Assembly (NCBI GenBank): GCA_913063375.1 | Contig: CAJXXR010000006.1 | Span: 55,548 to 119,547 of the forward strand | Source: an uncultured Flavobacteriales bacterium | GTDB taxonomy: Bacteria; Bacteroidota; Bacteroidia; Flavobacteriales; CAJXXR01 | Reading direction: 5' to 3' | DNA length: 64,000 bases | Part shown: positions 55,955 to 64,000 of the stretch, piece by piece | How positions within the stretch are numbered: the stretch's first letter is position 1 | How the letters are laid out: every line of letters begins with the position of its first letter | Made by a program: the position numbers and the translations under genes | The notes under the pieces: model-generated | Database searches by the model: none | What the model saw: only the letters and a program-made list of their open reading frames with translations | What the model was told of the DNA's origin: nothing

Positions 55955-57199
55955 TTATAGATCGTATTGTTTGATTTTACGGTACAAAGTACGCTCAGAT
56001 ATATCCAGTTCTTTGGCTGCTTCCTTTCTCTTACCCTGGTGCTTCTCAAGTGCTCTTTTGATCAATTGGATTTCCATTTCTTGGAGAGAAAGGCTTTCTA
56101 TAGGCTCTTTTTCTTGGACATCTACCATCTGATAGTTGCTCTCTGGGATATAGGCAGGCTCAGGAACTTCTTCATTTTTCCGGATAGGACTTTCCAATTG
56201 AAGAATGCTGTTACCTTCCTCTTCTTTCACTTCTTGATACATTTTTTGAATAGTAGGGGCATGATGATCCTGAATACCATGCTGTATCATGTCAAGTGTT
56301 AATTTTTTCAATTCGGAAATATCCTTTCTCATATCGAAAAGTACCTTATATAGTATTTCCCGTTCTGAATAACTTTGATCTTCTGAACCTCGAAGTGCAG
56401 GACTTCTTTGCATTGTTTGATAATCTGGAAGGTATTCTCTCAGTGTTATAGCATCTAGCAATCTGCTTTTTCCAACTACTGAAAGTTGCTCCACTACATT
56501 TCTAAGTTGACGAATATTACCTGGCCATTGGTAGTTTAATAGTACAGGAATAGCATCGTCTTCAAGACGAACAGTTGGCATATGGTATTTTTGCCCAAAG
56601 TCTGCTGCAAATTTTCTAAACAGTAGATGTATGTCAGCCTCTCTTTTTCTAAGCGGTGGTAGGTCTACTAATACAGTGTTAAGACGATAGAATAGGTCTT
56701 CACGGAACTTTCCATCCCCTATAGACTGAATAAGATTGATATTGGAAGCAGCGACAATTCTAACATCTGTTTTTTGAACCTTAGAAGATCCAACTTTCAT
56801 GAATTCACCAGTTTCCAATACTCGGAGTAGTCTTACCTGTGTGGAAAGTGGAAGTTCTGCAACCTCATCTAAAAAGATGGTTCCTCCATCGGCTTCTTCA
56901 AAATATCCTTTTCTGGCAGCTGTAGCTCCCGTAAAGGATCCTTTCTCATGTCCAAAAAGTTCACTGTCTATGGTGCCTTCAGGTATGGCACCACAGTTGA
57001 CAGCGATATAAGACTTATGTTTTCTATGCGATAATTGATGAATGATTCGAGGTATAATTTCCTTCCCTGTCCCACTTTCACCTGAAATAAGAACAGAAAT
57101 ATCAGTAGGAGAGACTTGGATAGCATTATTTAGGGCTCTATCCAGCATAGGAGAGTTTCCAATTATTCCAAATCTTTGTTTTGCCTCTTGTACATTCAT
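55955..57199 (-). CDS. Sigma-54-dependent transcriptional activator lacking a receiver domain
   Basis: A 414-residue protein. The AAA+ domain starts almost at residue 10: ISGESGTGKEIIPRIIH (Walker A), HEKGSFTGATAAR (the sigma-54-contacting GAFTGA loop, here GSFTGA), and DGGTIFLDEVAELPLSTQVR (Walker B). A linker of about 100 residues precedes a C-terminal Fis-type helix-turn-helix (KRKEAAKELDISERTLYRKI). No receiver, PAS or GAF domain is present, so activity must be set by other means. It sits between miaB (22-bp gap) and lptE, and could control envelope genes; its targets are unknown. Confidence 0.9.
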   Translation of the reverse strand: MNVQEAKQRFGIIGNSPMLDRALNNAIQVSPTDISVLISGESGTGKEIIPRIIHQLSHRKHKSYIAVNCGAIPEGTIDSELFGHEKGSFTGATAARKGYFEEADGGTIFLDEVAELPLSTQVRLLRVLETGEFMKVGSSKVQKTDVRIVAASNINLIQSIGDGKFREDLFYRLNTVLVDLPPLRKREADIHLLFRKFAADFGQKYHMPTVRLEDDAIPVLLNYQWPGNIRQLRNVVEQLSVVGKSRLLDAITLREYLPDYQTMQRSPALRGSEDQSYSEREILYKVLFDMRKDISELKKLTLDMIQHGIQDHHAPTIQKMYQEVKEEEGNSILQLESPIRKNEEVPEPAYIPESNYQMVDVQEKEPIESLSLQEMEIQLIKRALEKHQGKRKEAAKELDISERTLYRKIKQYDL

Positions 57200-57221
57200 A
57201 ATCTATTATATTTAATTATGC

Positions 57222-58667
57222 TTATGAAACGATTTTCCCACGTAGTGTCGCTGAATTACAATCCTCAACCAATACGTTTACATAGTCACCCAATTTAGCA
57301 TCTTCTTTAGGGAAGATAATGGCCGCATTTTGACTATTCCTGCCTAAGTACTCTTCATCCGATTTTTTGGATATTGTTTCGATTAGGACTTTATAGGTAT
57401 TGCCTACATAGGTCTTATTTCGAATAAATGAGTGCTCTCTTTGTCTCTGGATAATTTCTGCAAGGCGTCTTTTCTTAACATCTTCAGGAACATCATCCGT
57501 CAATTTTTTTGCAGCATAGGTATTTGGACGTTCAGAATAGTTGAACATATACCCATAATCAAAGGTTACATAGTCCATCAAATCTAGCGTTGCTTGATGA
57601 TCTTCTTCTGTCTCTGAACAGAAACCAGAAATAATATCATGAGAAATAGCACAATCAGGAAGGATTTCCTTGATCTTATCTATTCTCTCTTTGTATTTCT
57701 CTACAGTATATCCTCTATTCATTAAATCGAGAATCCGATCACTTCCAGATTGGAAAGGAAGGTGAATGAAGTTACAAATATTTTCTTCAGAAGCCATTAC
57801 TTCTAGCACCTCATCTGTCATATCTTGAGGGTTAGAGGTAAAGAATCTAACACGAACTTCAGGATTTACTTGAGCTACTTTTTTCAAAAGCTGGGCAAAG
57901 TTTATGCTGCTTGCTTTTTCTATCTCAGATAAGTTTTTGAAATGCTTTTTGGGACCACCACCATACCAAAGGTAAGAGTCTACATTTTGTCCGAGTACGG
58001 TAACTTCCTTATAACCTTGTTCAGACAATTGACGTACTTCCTCAAGGATGCTTTCAGCATCTCTACTTCGTTCTCTACCTCTAGTAAAAGGTACGACACA
58101 GAAAGTACACATATTGTCGCATCCACGCATAATAGTTACAAAGGCGGTAACACCGTTGCTTCCATATCTTACAGGTGATATGTCTGCATAGGTCTCTTCC
58201 ATGCTAAGGAGAACATTTACTGCTTTTTCTCCACCGTCAATTTCCTCTAGAAGGGTTGGAAGATCTCTGTAGGCGTCAGGCCCTACTATTAGATCAACTA
58301 ATTTTTCTTCTTCTAGTAATTTACTTTTCAGCCTTTCCGCCATACATCCTAGAACACCAACTTTAAGTTTTTTATTGTTGCGTTTTAGTTTCGTAAAAGA
58401 TTTTAATCGTTTACGAACGGTATCTTCAGCTTTTTCACGGATAGAACACGTATTTAGGAATACTAAATCCGCTTCTTCAATATTTCGAGTCGTTGCATAG
58501 CCATCTTCTTGCAGAATAGATGCTACAATCTCACTATCTGAAAAGTTCATTTGACAGCCGTAGCTTTCAATATAAACTTTTTTATCTCCTACATTAGTAT
58601 TCAGTACGGTAGCTTCTCCTTGCTTACTCTCGTCTATAACCTTGTTTCCTTGATCTAAACTCTTCAT
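57222..58667 (-). CDS. miaB: tRNA-2-methylthio-N6-dimethylallyladenosine synthase MiaB
   Basis: A 481-residue radical-SAM methylthiotransferase. The N-terminal UPF0004 domain has [26 protein letters not shown] and LGCMAERLK (three cluster Cys). The radical-SAM core has [20 protein letters not shown] (CxxxCxxC). A TRAM domain ends it ([16 protein letters not shown]). It adds the methylthio group to i6A37 of tRNA. It is the first gene of the miaB-regulator-lptE-TPR-secG run, with the promoter at 58690-58718. Confidence 0.96.
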   Translation of the reverse strand: MKSLDQGNKVIDESKQGEATVLNTNVGDKKVYIESYGCQMNFSDSEIVASILQEDGYATTRNIEEADLVFLNTCSIREKAEDTVRKRLKSFTKLKRNNKKLKVGVLGCMAERLKSKLLEEEKLVDLIVGPDAYRDLPTLLEEIDGGEKAVNVLLSMEETYADISPVRYGSNGVTAFVTIMRGCDNMCTFCVVPFTRGRERSRDAESILEEVRQLSEQGYKEVTVLGQNVDSYLWYGGGPKKHFKNLSEIEKASSINFAQLLKKVAQVNPEVRVRFFTSNPQDMTDEVLEVMASEENICNFIHLPFQSGSDRILDLMNRGYTVEKYKERIDKIKEILPDCAISHDIISGFCSETEEDHQATLDLMDYVTFDYGYMFNYSERPNTYAAKKLTDDVPEDVKKRRLAEIIQRQREHSFIRNKTYVGNTYKVLIETISKKSDEEYLGRNSQNAAIIFPKEDAKLGDYVNVLVEDCNSATLRGKIVS

Positions 58668-58689
58668 AAAGGCAATAAATTTTAGGCCA

Positions 58690-58718
58690 CAAAGGTAAGT
58701 AATTATATTGGTGACAAA
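58690..58718 (-). promoter_or_regulatory. Promoter of the miaB operon
   Basis: On the minus strand TTTG (58715-58718) is followed after 17 bp by TACCTTTG (58690-58697), an exact TAnnTTTG. The miaB start is 22 bp downstream. This is among the best Bacteroidota-type promoter matches in the window. Confidence 0.65.
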
Positions 58719-59069
58719 GTGTCAGCTATCTTCTTTTTTCTTTAAAAAATCTTAAAATCGGAGGGAAATCTAATGAATGGTCATTTTAGTGCTGAAGGAT
58801 TTTTTTTGAGAAATATTTTTAAAAAAAAATAAGCAGGGATTTTGGCGGCCTGAATATTGAAAAAATGTGTGCTATATAATATAGTAGAAAATTCGTGTAT
58901 AAATTCTTTGAGTCTATTGAATTTCAAGAATTTCGAATAAACACCGTCTCGTGAAAATGAAAGAAATTCTGATGAAATTTCGAATTCAAATTTGTGTTAT
59001 TTTGGCAACTTAAATAGTGGGTTTTAGACTGCTTTTAAGGGGGTTAAACTTAAGAGGTTCTCAATTTTA

Positions 59070-59102
59070 TTTGTCTAATTGAAAAAAAACCTATTATTTT
59101 TG
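59070..59102 (+). promoter_or_regulatory. Promoter of topA
   Basis: TTTG (59070-59073), a 21-bp spacer with a run of A, then TATTTTTG (59095-59102), an exact TAnnTTTG. The leader to the topA ATG at 59254 would be about 145 nt. Confidence 0.55.
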
Positions 59103-59253
59103 TGGGTAAATTTGGCTTTTATATTTATTGATAGTAAGGTCAATTCTGGACAAAGAGTCCATTTCAATATAATGCATAACGAAGCACAGGTCCCTACATA
59201 TAGTAGTGGGATATAGCAAGATTCAATTCACCTGTACACATAAGGTTTCGATC

Positions 59254-61638
59254 ATGGCAAAGAATTTAGTAATAGTTGAGTCGCCGGCAAAGGCGAAAAC
59301 AATAGAAGGTTTTCTAGGAAAGGAATTTACGGTAAAGTCTAGTTTTGGACATATCCGAGATTTGAGCCCTAAGAAAATGGGGATTGAGATTGATAATAAT
59401 TTTAAACCTGTTTACGAGATATCCAAAGACAAAAAGGATTTGGTGAAAAAGTTACAGGCAGATGTGAATAAAGCAGAGACTGTTTGGCTAGCAACGGATG
59501 AGGATCGCGAGGGAGAAGCGATAGCGTGGCACTTATTTGAAGCACTTGGATTATCGAACAAAGAAGTGAAAAGAATCGTTTTTCACGAGATTACCAAGAA
59601 GGCTATTCTTAAAGCTGTTGAAACACCAAGAGAAATCAATATCGATTTAGTTGATGCCCAACAGGCTCGTAGAATTCTAGATCGATTGGTAGGTTTCGAA
59701 CTTTCACCCGTCCTATGGAGAAAGGTACAGCAAGGATTATCTGCTGGTCGTGTTCAATCCGTAGCTGTAAAGTTGATCGCTGAACGTGAAAAAGAAATTA
59801 GAAAATTTACATTTTCTAGTTCTTTCAAAGTTGTTGGCCAATTTCAAACTGCAGATAATGTTGCTTTTAAAGCTGAGTTGAATACCAAACCGAAAGGTAA
59901 GGAAGAGGCTGAAAAAATATTGGAATTATGTAAGGATTCAATCTTCTCAGTTGAGGAAATCATTACTAAGCCATCCAAAAAATCACCGACAAAACCATTT
60001 ACCACTTCTACCCTACAACAGGAGGCTTCTAGGAAATTGAGCTTTTCTGTTGCGCAAACGATGTCTGTAGCGCAGAAATTGTACGAATCAGGGAAGATAA
60101 CCTATATGCGTACTGATAGTGTGAGTTTATCTCAAGATGCTATTGATGCTGCAGAGGCCGAGATTAAAAGTAGATGGGGTGATGAGTATTCTGAGCCAAG
60201 GCAATATACTACCAAGCAGAAAGGAGCACAGGAGGCTCACGAGGCGATTCGACCTACTTATATGAATTATGAGGGCGAAGACTTGGATCGTAATGAGCGC
60301 AGATTATATGAATTGATCTGGAAACGGACATTGGCTTCTCAAATGAGTGAAGCAAAGTTTGAAAAGACAACTGCTAAGATTCAGTTTTCAAATTTTGACA
60401 AAAAATTTGTAGCCAAAGGAGAGGTGTTACTATTTGATGGTTTCCTTAAGGTATATCAGGTATCCACAGATGATGAGGAAGAAGAAGATACTGGCCGCTT
60501 GCCAAAAATGAGTCAGGATGAGGTATTAGGAATGGATGAGGTATTAGCTACCGAACGATTCTCTAAACACCCACCAAGATATAATGAAGCTTCTTTGGTA
60601 CGTAAAATGGAAGAATTGGGAATAGGTAGACCGTCTACTTATGCGCCAACCATTTCAACCATCCAAAGAAGGAAATACGTAGTTAAGGAAGATCGACCAG
60701 GAAATAGTAGGTTGTTTCTGGAGCTGGGTCTTAAAAATGGAGCTATAGCTTTAGAAGAAAAGACTGAGAATTGGGGGCAGGAAAAACAGAAGCTATTCCC
60801 AACGGATATCGGAATGGTTGTGAATGATTTCCTATCGGCAAACTTTGAGCATATCCTAGATTATCATTTTACTGCAGAAATTGAAGATTTATTCGATGAG
60901 ATTGCGCAAGGTAAGATGGTATGGAATAAAATGATTGCAGAATTCTACAATGAATTCCATCCAAAAGTACTAGATGTTAGTGAACATTCAGAACGAGTAA
61001 GTGGAACACGAGAACTTGGAGACGATCCAAAAACAGGAAAGCCAGTAATTGTAAGAATTGGTAGATATGGGCCTATGGCTCAGCTTGGGGCGACAAGTGA
61101 AGACGAAGAGGCTGAAAAGCCTAAGTTCGCTAGTCTACGAAATGGCCAAAGTATTGATACTATTTCTCTAGAGGAAGCTTTAGAGTTATTTAAATTACCT
61201 AGGCAAGTTGGAGAATTTGAAGAAAAGGTAGTAACTGTTGCAATTGGTCGCTTTGGACCTTATGTACGTCATGATAGTAAGTTCGTTTCTTTAGGGAAGG
61301 AAGATGATCCTATGGATGTTGATTTAGCTCATTGCATTGAGTTGATTGAGGCCAAAAGAAAAGCGGATGCAGAGAAGTTTATTCAAGCATTTGAAGAAGA
61401 ACCGGTAATTGAGGTACTGAACGGGCGTTGGGGACCTTATATCAGATTCCAAAAGAAGAACTTTAAGATTCCAAAAGATGTAGATCCAAAGGAGCTTAGT
61501 AGAGAAGATTGCGAGAAGTTGATAAAAGAGGGTGGTGCAGGAAAGAAAACTGGAAAGAAAGCTCCAGCTAAAAAAGCTGCAGCAAAGAAAACTACAACCA
61601 AAAAGGCTGCCGCAAAAAAGACAACTACAAAGAAATAA
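59254..61638 (+). CDS. topA: DNA topoisomerase I
   Basis: A 794-residue type IA topoisomerase. I start it at the ATG at 59254 because LVIVESPAKAKTIEGFLGKE follows directly; an upstream TTG at 59206 adds a non-conserved leader. TOPRIM is WLATDEDREGEAIAWHLFEA, and the catalytic Tyr is in ITYMRTDSVSLS. The C terminus has repeat domains with RFGPYVRHDSKF and RWGPYIRFQKKN instead of Cys4 zinc fingers, then a Lys/Ala/Thr-rich, histone-H1-like tail (residues ~763-794). It relaxes negative supercoils. Confidence 0.97.
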   Translation: MAKNLVIVESPAKAKTIEGFLGKEFTVKSSFGHIRDLSPKKMGIEIDNNFKPVYEISKDKKDLVKKLQADVNKAETVWLATDEDREGEAIAWHLFEALGLSNKEVKRIVFHEITKKAILKAVETPREINIDLVDAQQARRILDRLVGFELSPVLWRKVQQGLSAGRVQSVAVKLIAEREKEIRKFTFSSSFKVVGQFQTADNVAFKAELNTKPKGKEEAEKILELCKDSIFSVEEIITKPSKKSPTKPFTTSTLQQEASRKLSFSVAQTMSVAQKLYESGKITYMRTDSVSLSQDAIDAAEAEIKSRWGDEYSEPRQYTTKQKGAQEAHEAIRPTYMNYEGEDLDRNERRLYELIWKRTLASQMSEAKFEKTTAKIQFSNFDKKFVAKGEVLLFDGFLKVYQVSTDDEEEEDTGRLPKMSQDEVLGMDEVLATERFSKHPPRYNEASLVRKMEELGIGRPSTYAPTISTIQRRKYVVKEDRPGNSRLFLELGLKNGAIALEEKTENWGQEKQKLFPTDIGMVVNDFLSANFEHILDYHFTAEIEDLFDEIAQGKMVWNKMIAEFYNEFHPKVLDVSEHSERVSGTRELGDDPKTGKPVIVRIGRYGPMAQLGATSEDEEAEKPKFASLRNGQSIDTISLEEALELFKLPRQVGEFEEKVVTVAIGRFGPYVRHDSKFVSLGKEDDPMDVDLAHCIELIEAKRKADAEKFIQAFEEEPVIEVLNGRWGPYIRFQKKNFKIPKDVDPKELSREDCEKLIKEGGAGKKTGKKAPAKKAAAKKTTTKKAAAKKTTTKK

Positions 61639-61644
61639 TAGATT

Positions 61645-62787
61645 TTGATATTTGAAGATCTAAGAGAGTATTTCGATACTACAAATATGCATAGCGCTCT
61701 AGAAGAATTAGATTCTTCTAAGGGCGCTATTGCTTTTTATAAGCGTGCCTTAATTGAGGAAAGCGACTGCGATAAGTTTAATAAAGGAGATTTAGTGTTT
61801 TTCTTTGTAAATGAAGGGCAGTCTACCAAGACCTTTGAGTGCTTTACAGCTAATTTTAGAATGCAATTGAATGCATTGTTCCCTGGGAATGATTGGCAGA
61901 AGCCTATTTATGACCTCGGGAATCTAAAGCAAGGAAATAATCCAGGAGATAGCCAGGCGCTGTTGAAGGAGGTTGTTTCTCGATTATATGGAGAATATGG
62001 GGTAATACCACTGATTCTTGGTGGTAGTGATACTGTAGATAATATTCTATTTACGGAATTATCCAAGTATCATAAAGCGCTTTCTGTTGTGGAGGTGTCT
62101 TCTCAGGTGCCTCATTTGTCTTTGGCCAACCATTTTTTATCTGAAATTATATTAGCCAAGAATACCTCTTTGTTTCAGTATACCCAATTGGGGTATCAGC
62201 AATATTTAAACAACGCGAACGCCATCCGCAGTTTAGGGGAGTTGCATTTTGAAACGTTGAGGTTGGGAACAGTGAAGTTAGACCTCCAGGCAATGGAGCC
62301 AAAATTTAGGAACGCACATTATGCCAATTTCAGGATGGATGTATTAAGAAGTCCAGAATTGGTTGCGTCAGCGGCAATAAGGCCGAATGGAATGTTCACT
62401 TTTGAATTATGTCAATTGATTTGGTACGCCGCCTTCTCAGATAGGTTAAAAGTGGCACACATATCAGATGTTTCTTTTCAGCATGATGGAAAAATGGAAA
62501 CGGCGAACCTAGCTCAGTTAGTTTGGCACTTTTTAGATGGATACCAAGATTCAGTGAAAGAAAATTTTAATGAAACTAAAAACTTTTTAAAATTCACTGT
62601 TTTGAAGGATCAAATGGAATGGATCTTCTATAAGAGTAAAAGAACTGATAGGTGGTGGGTAGAAGTGAATAACAATTGTGAGAATAAAATAAAAATCCTT
62701 ATCCCTTGTACGCTTGATGATTACAATTCTTCTCTGGTGGGGGAAATACCAGATTCTTGGTTTCGTTATGTAAGTAAGATCAATTGA
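61645..62787 (+). CDS. Arginase/formimidoylglutamase-fold protein lacking metal ligands
   Basis: A 380-residue protein of ureohydrolase type by its layout. VIPLILGGSDTVDNILFTEL stands where active enzymes have GGDHS, and VKLDLQAMEPKFRNAHYANF where they have S-F-D-x-D. RPNGMFTFELCQLIWYAAFS fits the following helix region. The manganese-binding His and Asp residues are mostly missing, so hydrolysis of arginine or formimidoylglutamate looks unlikely. The start is TTG at 61645, as no ATG lies near. It sits between topA (6-bp gap) and the PorP/SprF gene. Its function is unknown. Confidence 0.7.
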   Translation: MIFEDLREYFDTTNMHSALEELDSSKGAIAFYKRALIEESDCDKFNKGDLVFFFVNEGQSTKTFECFTANFRMQLNALFPGNDWQKPIYDLGNLKQGNNPGDSQALLKEVVSRLYGEYGVIPLILGGSDTVDNILFTELSKYHKALSVVEVSSQVPHLSLANHFLSEIILAKNTSLFQYTQLGYQQYLNNANAIRSLGELHFETLRLGTVKLDLQAMEPKFRNAHYANFRMDVLRSPELVASAAIRPNGMFTFELCQLIWYAAFSDRLKVAHISDVSFQHDGKMETANLAQLVWHFLDGYQDSVKENFNETKNFLKFTVLKDQMEWIFYKSKRTDRWWVEVNNNCENKIKILIPCTLDDYNSSLVGEIPDSWFRYVSKIN

Positions 62788-62882
62788 CCTAGCGATTTAG
62801 CAGAACCGAATGGAGGTGTTTTAGAAAGCTAAAACTAACAAAGAAATTTTATTCAAATTGATACAACAAATGTCTAATAGAG

Positions 62883-62912
62883 TTGTCTGAAACTATTTTT
62901 TTTATATCTTTA
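62883..62912 (+). promoter_or_regulatory. Candidate promoter of the PorP/SprF gene
   Basis: TTG (62883-62885), a 19-bp spacer, then TATCTTTA (62905-62912), one base from TAnnTTTG. It lies 41 bp before the start codon, in a 166-bp gap after the arginase-fold gene. Confidence 0.45.
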
Positions 62913-62953
62913 GCCACTCGAAGTCAGTTAGTCTTTGAAAACCCGATCGTTTT

Positions 62954-63895
62954 ATGAAGAAAATAGTGTTGCTTGTTTGTATGATGTGTGGAGCCAATTT
63001 AATGGCGCAACAGGATGTACAAATAACACAAAACATGTTTAATAGGTTTTCGGTTAATCCATCATTTGCCGGATGGCAAGGAGTTGGAAACTTTTCGCTT
63101 TTACATCGTTCTCAGTGGGTCGGTTTTGAAGGAGCTCCAGAAACTCAGATTTTTAGTTTCGACATGCCCGTTTATGCCCTAGGCGGCGGCGCTGGAGTGA
63201 ATATAGTGAATGACCGAATAGGAAACGGATTTACATATAGGCAAGCGAATGCTTCATACGCCTATCATGGTAAATTAGGTAGAGATGCCTCTTTTGGACT
63301 TGGTTTGAGTGTTGGAATTCAAAGTGTAGATTTTAACTACGATATTTGGAAAGCTCCTGATGGAGGCAATGGTGAAAATGATGCAAGTATTCCTACTGAG
63401 GATGCTAGCGCAATGATTCCCGATGTCGGATTAGGATTTCATGTTACAAAAGATAAATACTATCTAGGAGTCTCTTCTACACATGTATTTGATTTTGAAG
63501 CGGAGTTGGATGGAGGAAAGAATGCAAGATTCAATTCTTCTAGACATGTTTACCTTGTAGCTGGTGCAAAATATGAGCTTAACAGAGATTGGATAATACA
63601 ACCATCCATTTTCATGAAAAGCGATGATGTAGAAGCGCAATGGGATTTTAATGTTAACTTCGTGTACAATGAAACTCTATTTTTAGGGACATCGTATAGA
63701 ACCTATGACGCAGTTGCCGTTCTTTTAGGTTACCAATTGAAAGAAAATATCCGTGTAGGGTATGCTTATGATATTACAGTTTCTGATTTAAGAACAGAAC
63801 AATCTGGTTCTCATGAATTATTTGTGAGATACTCGTTTGATGTTTCCGTTCCTACTAAAGGGGATACGAGATATCGTAATATTAGATTCTTGTAA
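62954..63895 (+). CDS. Type IX secretion system membrane protein, PorP/SprF family
   Basis: A 313-residue protein with a signal peptide (IVLLVCMMCGANLMAQQ). The mature N terminus, ITQNMFNRFSVNPSFAGWQG then FSLLHRSQWVGFEGAPETQI, is the PorP/SprF signature (NP-x-x-A-G, hRxQW). The beta-barrel pattern ends in LFVRYSFDVSVPT. SprF-like proteins anchor or export partner adhesins at the outer membrane in gliding and type IX secretion. A further secreted-protein gene starts just downstream, as is common for SprF-partner pairs. Confidence 0.93.
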   Translation: MKKIVLLVCMMCGANLMAQQDVQITQNMFNRFSVNPSFAGWQGVGNFSLLHRSQWVGFEGAPETQIFSFDMPVYALGGGAGVNIVNDRIGNGFTYRQANASYAYHGKLGRDASFGLGLSVGIQSVDFNYDIWKAPDGGNGENDASIPTEDASAMIPDVGLGFHVTKDKYYLGVSSTHVFDFEAELDGGKNARFNSSRHVYLVAGAKYELNRDWIIQPSIFMKSDDVEAQWDFNVNFVYNETLFLGTSYRTYDAVAVLLGYQLKENIRVGYAYDITVSDLRTEQSGSHELFVRYSFDVSVPTKGDTRYRNIRFL

Positions 63896-63950
63896 GAATC
63901 GAAAGTGGAATTATTAGTATAAGTAATAACCGAAATATTTGTCGATAGAC

Positions 63951-64000
63951 ATGACTAAATACCAAAAACAAATGAAAAAAGTTCTAGCTTTAGGTGTTAT
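63951..64000 (+). CDS. Start of a further gene (cut by window end)
   Basis: An open frame begins at ATG 63951 (or ATG 63972 in the same frame) and runs off the window. MKKVLALGV, from the second ATG, looks like the beginning of a signal peptide. It follows the PorP/SprF gene by 55 bp, so an SprF-partner or OmpA-like envelope protein is plausible, but too little is visible to say. Confidence 0.4.
   Translation, partial: MTKYQKQMKKVLALGV

Larger units (their letters stand above)
58668..59253. other. Divergent region between miaB and topA
   Basis: About 586 bp of AT-rich sequence between two divergent genes. It holds the miaB promoter (58690-58718) and a topA promoter (59070-59102). The part between contains poly-A/T runs (58799-58831, 59082-59089) and no supportable gene. 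An in-frame extension upstream of topA (59206-59253) is not conserved-looking. Confidence 0.6.

Noticed and set aside
55924..56049. Upstream extension of lptE
   Set aside because: It would bury the lipoprotein signal inside the protein and overlap the regulator gene; the ATG at 55923 gives a normal lipoprotein.

Overview
The window is a chromosomal segment of a low-GC, Gram-negative Bacteroidota bacterium, probably a marine or freshwater Cytophagales or Flavobacteriia relative (the order is inferred, not proven). The pointers are a PorP/SprF-type type IX secretion protein, a prokaryotic-type cytochrome oxidase subunit IV/Sco/DUF420 cluster, an RpoN-type regulator beside lptE and secG, Wzi- and Wza/Wzc-type capsule proteins, and several upstream sites that fit the Bacteroidota promoter pattern TTTG-N(17-21)-TAnnTTTG. 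I saw no rRNA, tRNA, CRISPR array or transposase.

Layout. 1-2864: the end of a teichoic-acid-like CDP-glycerol transferase, converging on a minus-strand trio (TagD-like cytidylyltransferase, AsnB-like amidotransferase, second TagD-like cytidylyltransferase). 3182-15779: a plus-strand glycan locus with four glycosyltransferases, a polymerase-like membrane protein, a second AsnB, a PglC/WcfS-type initiating transferase, a PglE/WcfR-type aminotransferase, a PglF/CapD-type dehydratase and a Wzi-like outer-membrane protein. 16404-40089: a 24-kb minus-strand capsule/O-antigen operon. In transcription order it holds galE, a NusG/UpxY-like antiterminator, a 448-nt untranslated stretch, a cytidylyltransferase, wecB, manA, gmd, fcl, a Wzx-like flippase, a CDP-6-deoxyhexose set (rfbF, rfbG, an RmlC-like cupin, an SDR reductase), glycosyltransferases, a nucleotidyltransferase-like protein, a polymerase/ligase, a thymidylate-kinase-like and an APH-like kinase, a WecA-like initiating transferase, Wza and Wzc. 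A strong hairpin terminator closes it. This operon is bracketed by two diverged direct copies of a ~410-420-bp noncoding repeat with GC-rich palindromes.

40819-64000 is mostly housekeeping. It holds a heme/cytochrome oxidase assembly operon (ctaB, two subunit III genes, subunit IV, a cysteine-poor Sco relative, Sco, DUF420, a small CxxC membrane protein), TolC and MacA-like efflux genes leading into tsaB, a cyclase-like/SRPBCC protein, an alpha/beta hydrolase under a TetR regulator with a clear palindromic operator, groESL, then miaB - sigma-54 regulator - lptE - TPR protein - secG, and finally topA, an arginase-fold protein that seems to lack its metal ligands, and a PorP/SprF protein.

How they fit together. 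The two polysaccharide loci each have their own initiating transferase and polymerase candidate, so at least two surface glycans are probably made. The plus-strand one should begin with a 2-acetamido-4-amino-2,4,6-trideoxyhexose, because no acetyltransferase is present. The minus-strand one should contain GDP-fucose-derived, ManNAc-derived and CDP-6-deoxyhexose-derived sugars, exported through Wzx/Wza/Wzc. The least explained parts are the two kinase-like proteins and the nucleotidyltransferase-like protein in the capsule operon, the repeat pair around it, and the Sco-like protein that has lost its copper-binding cysteines.
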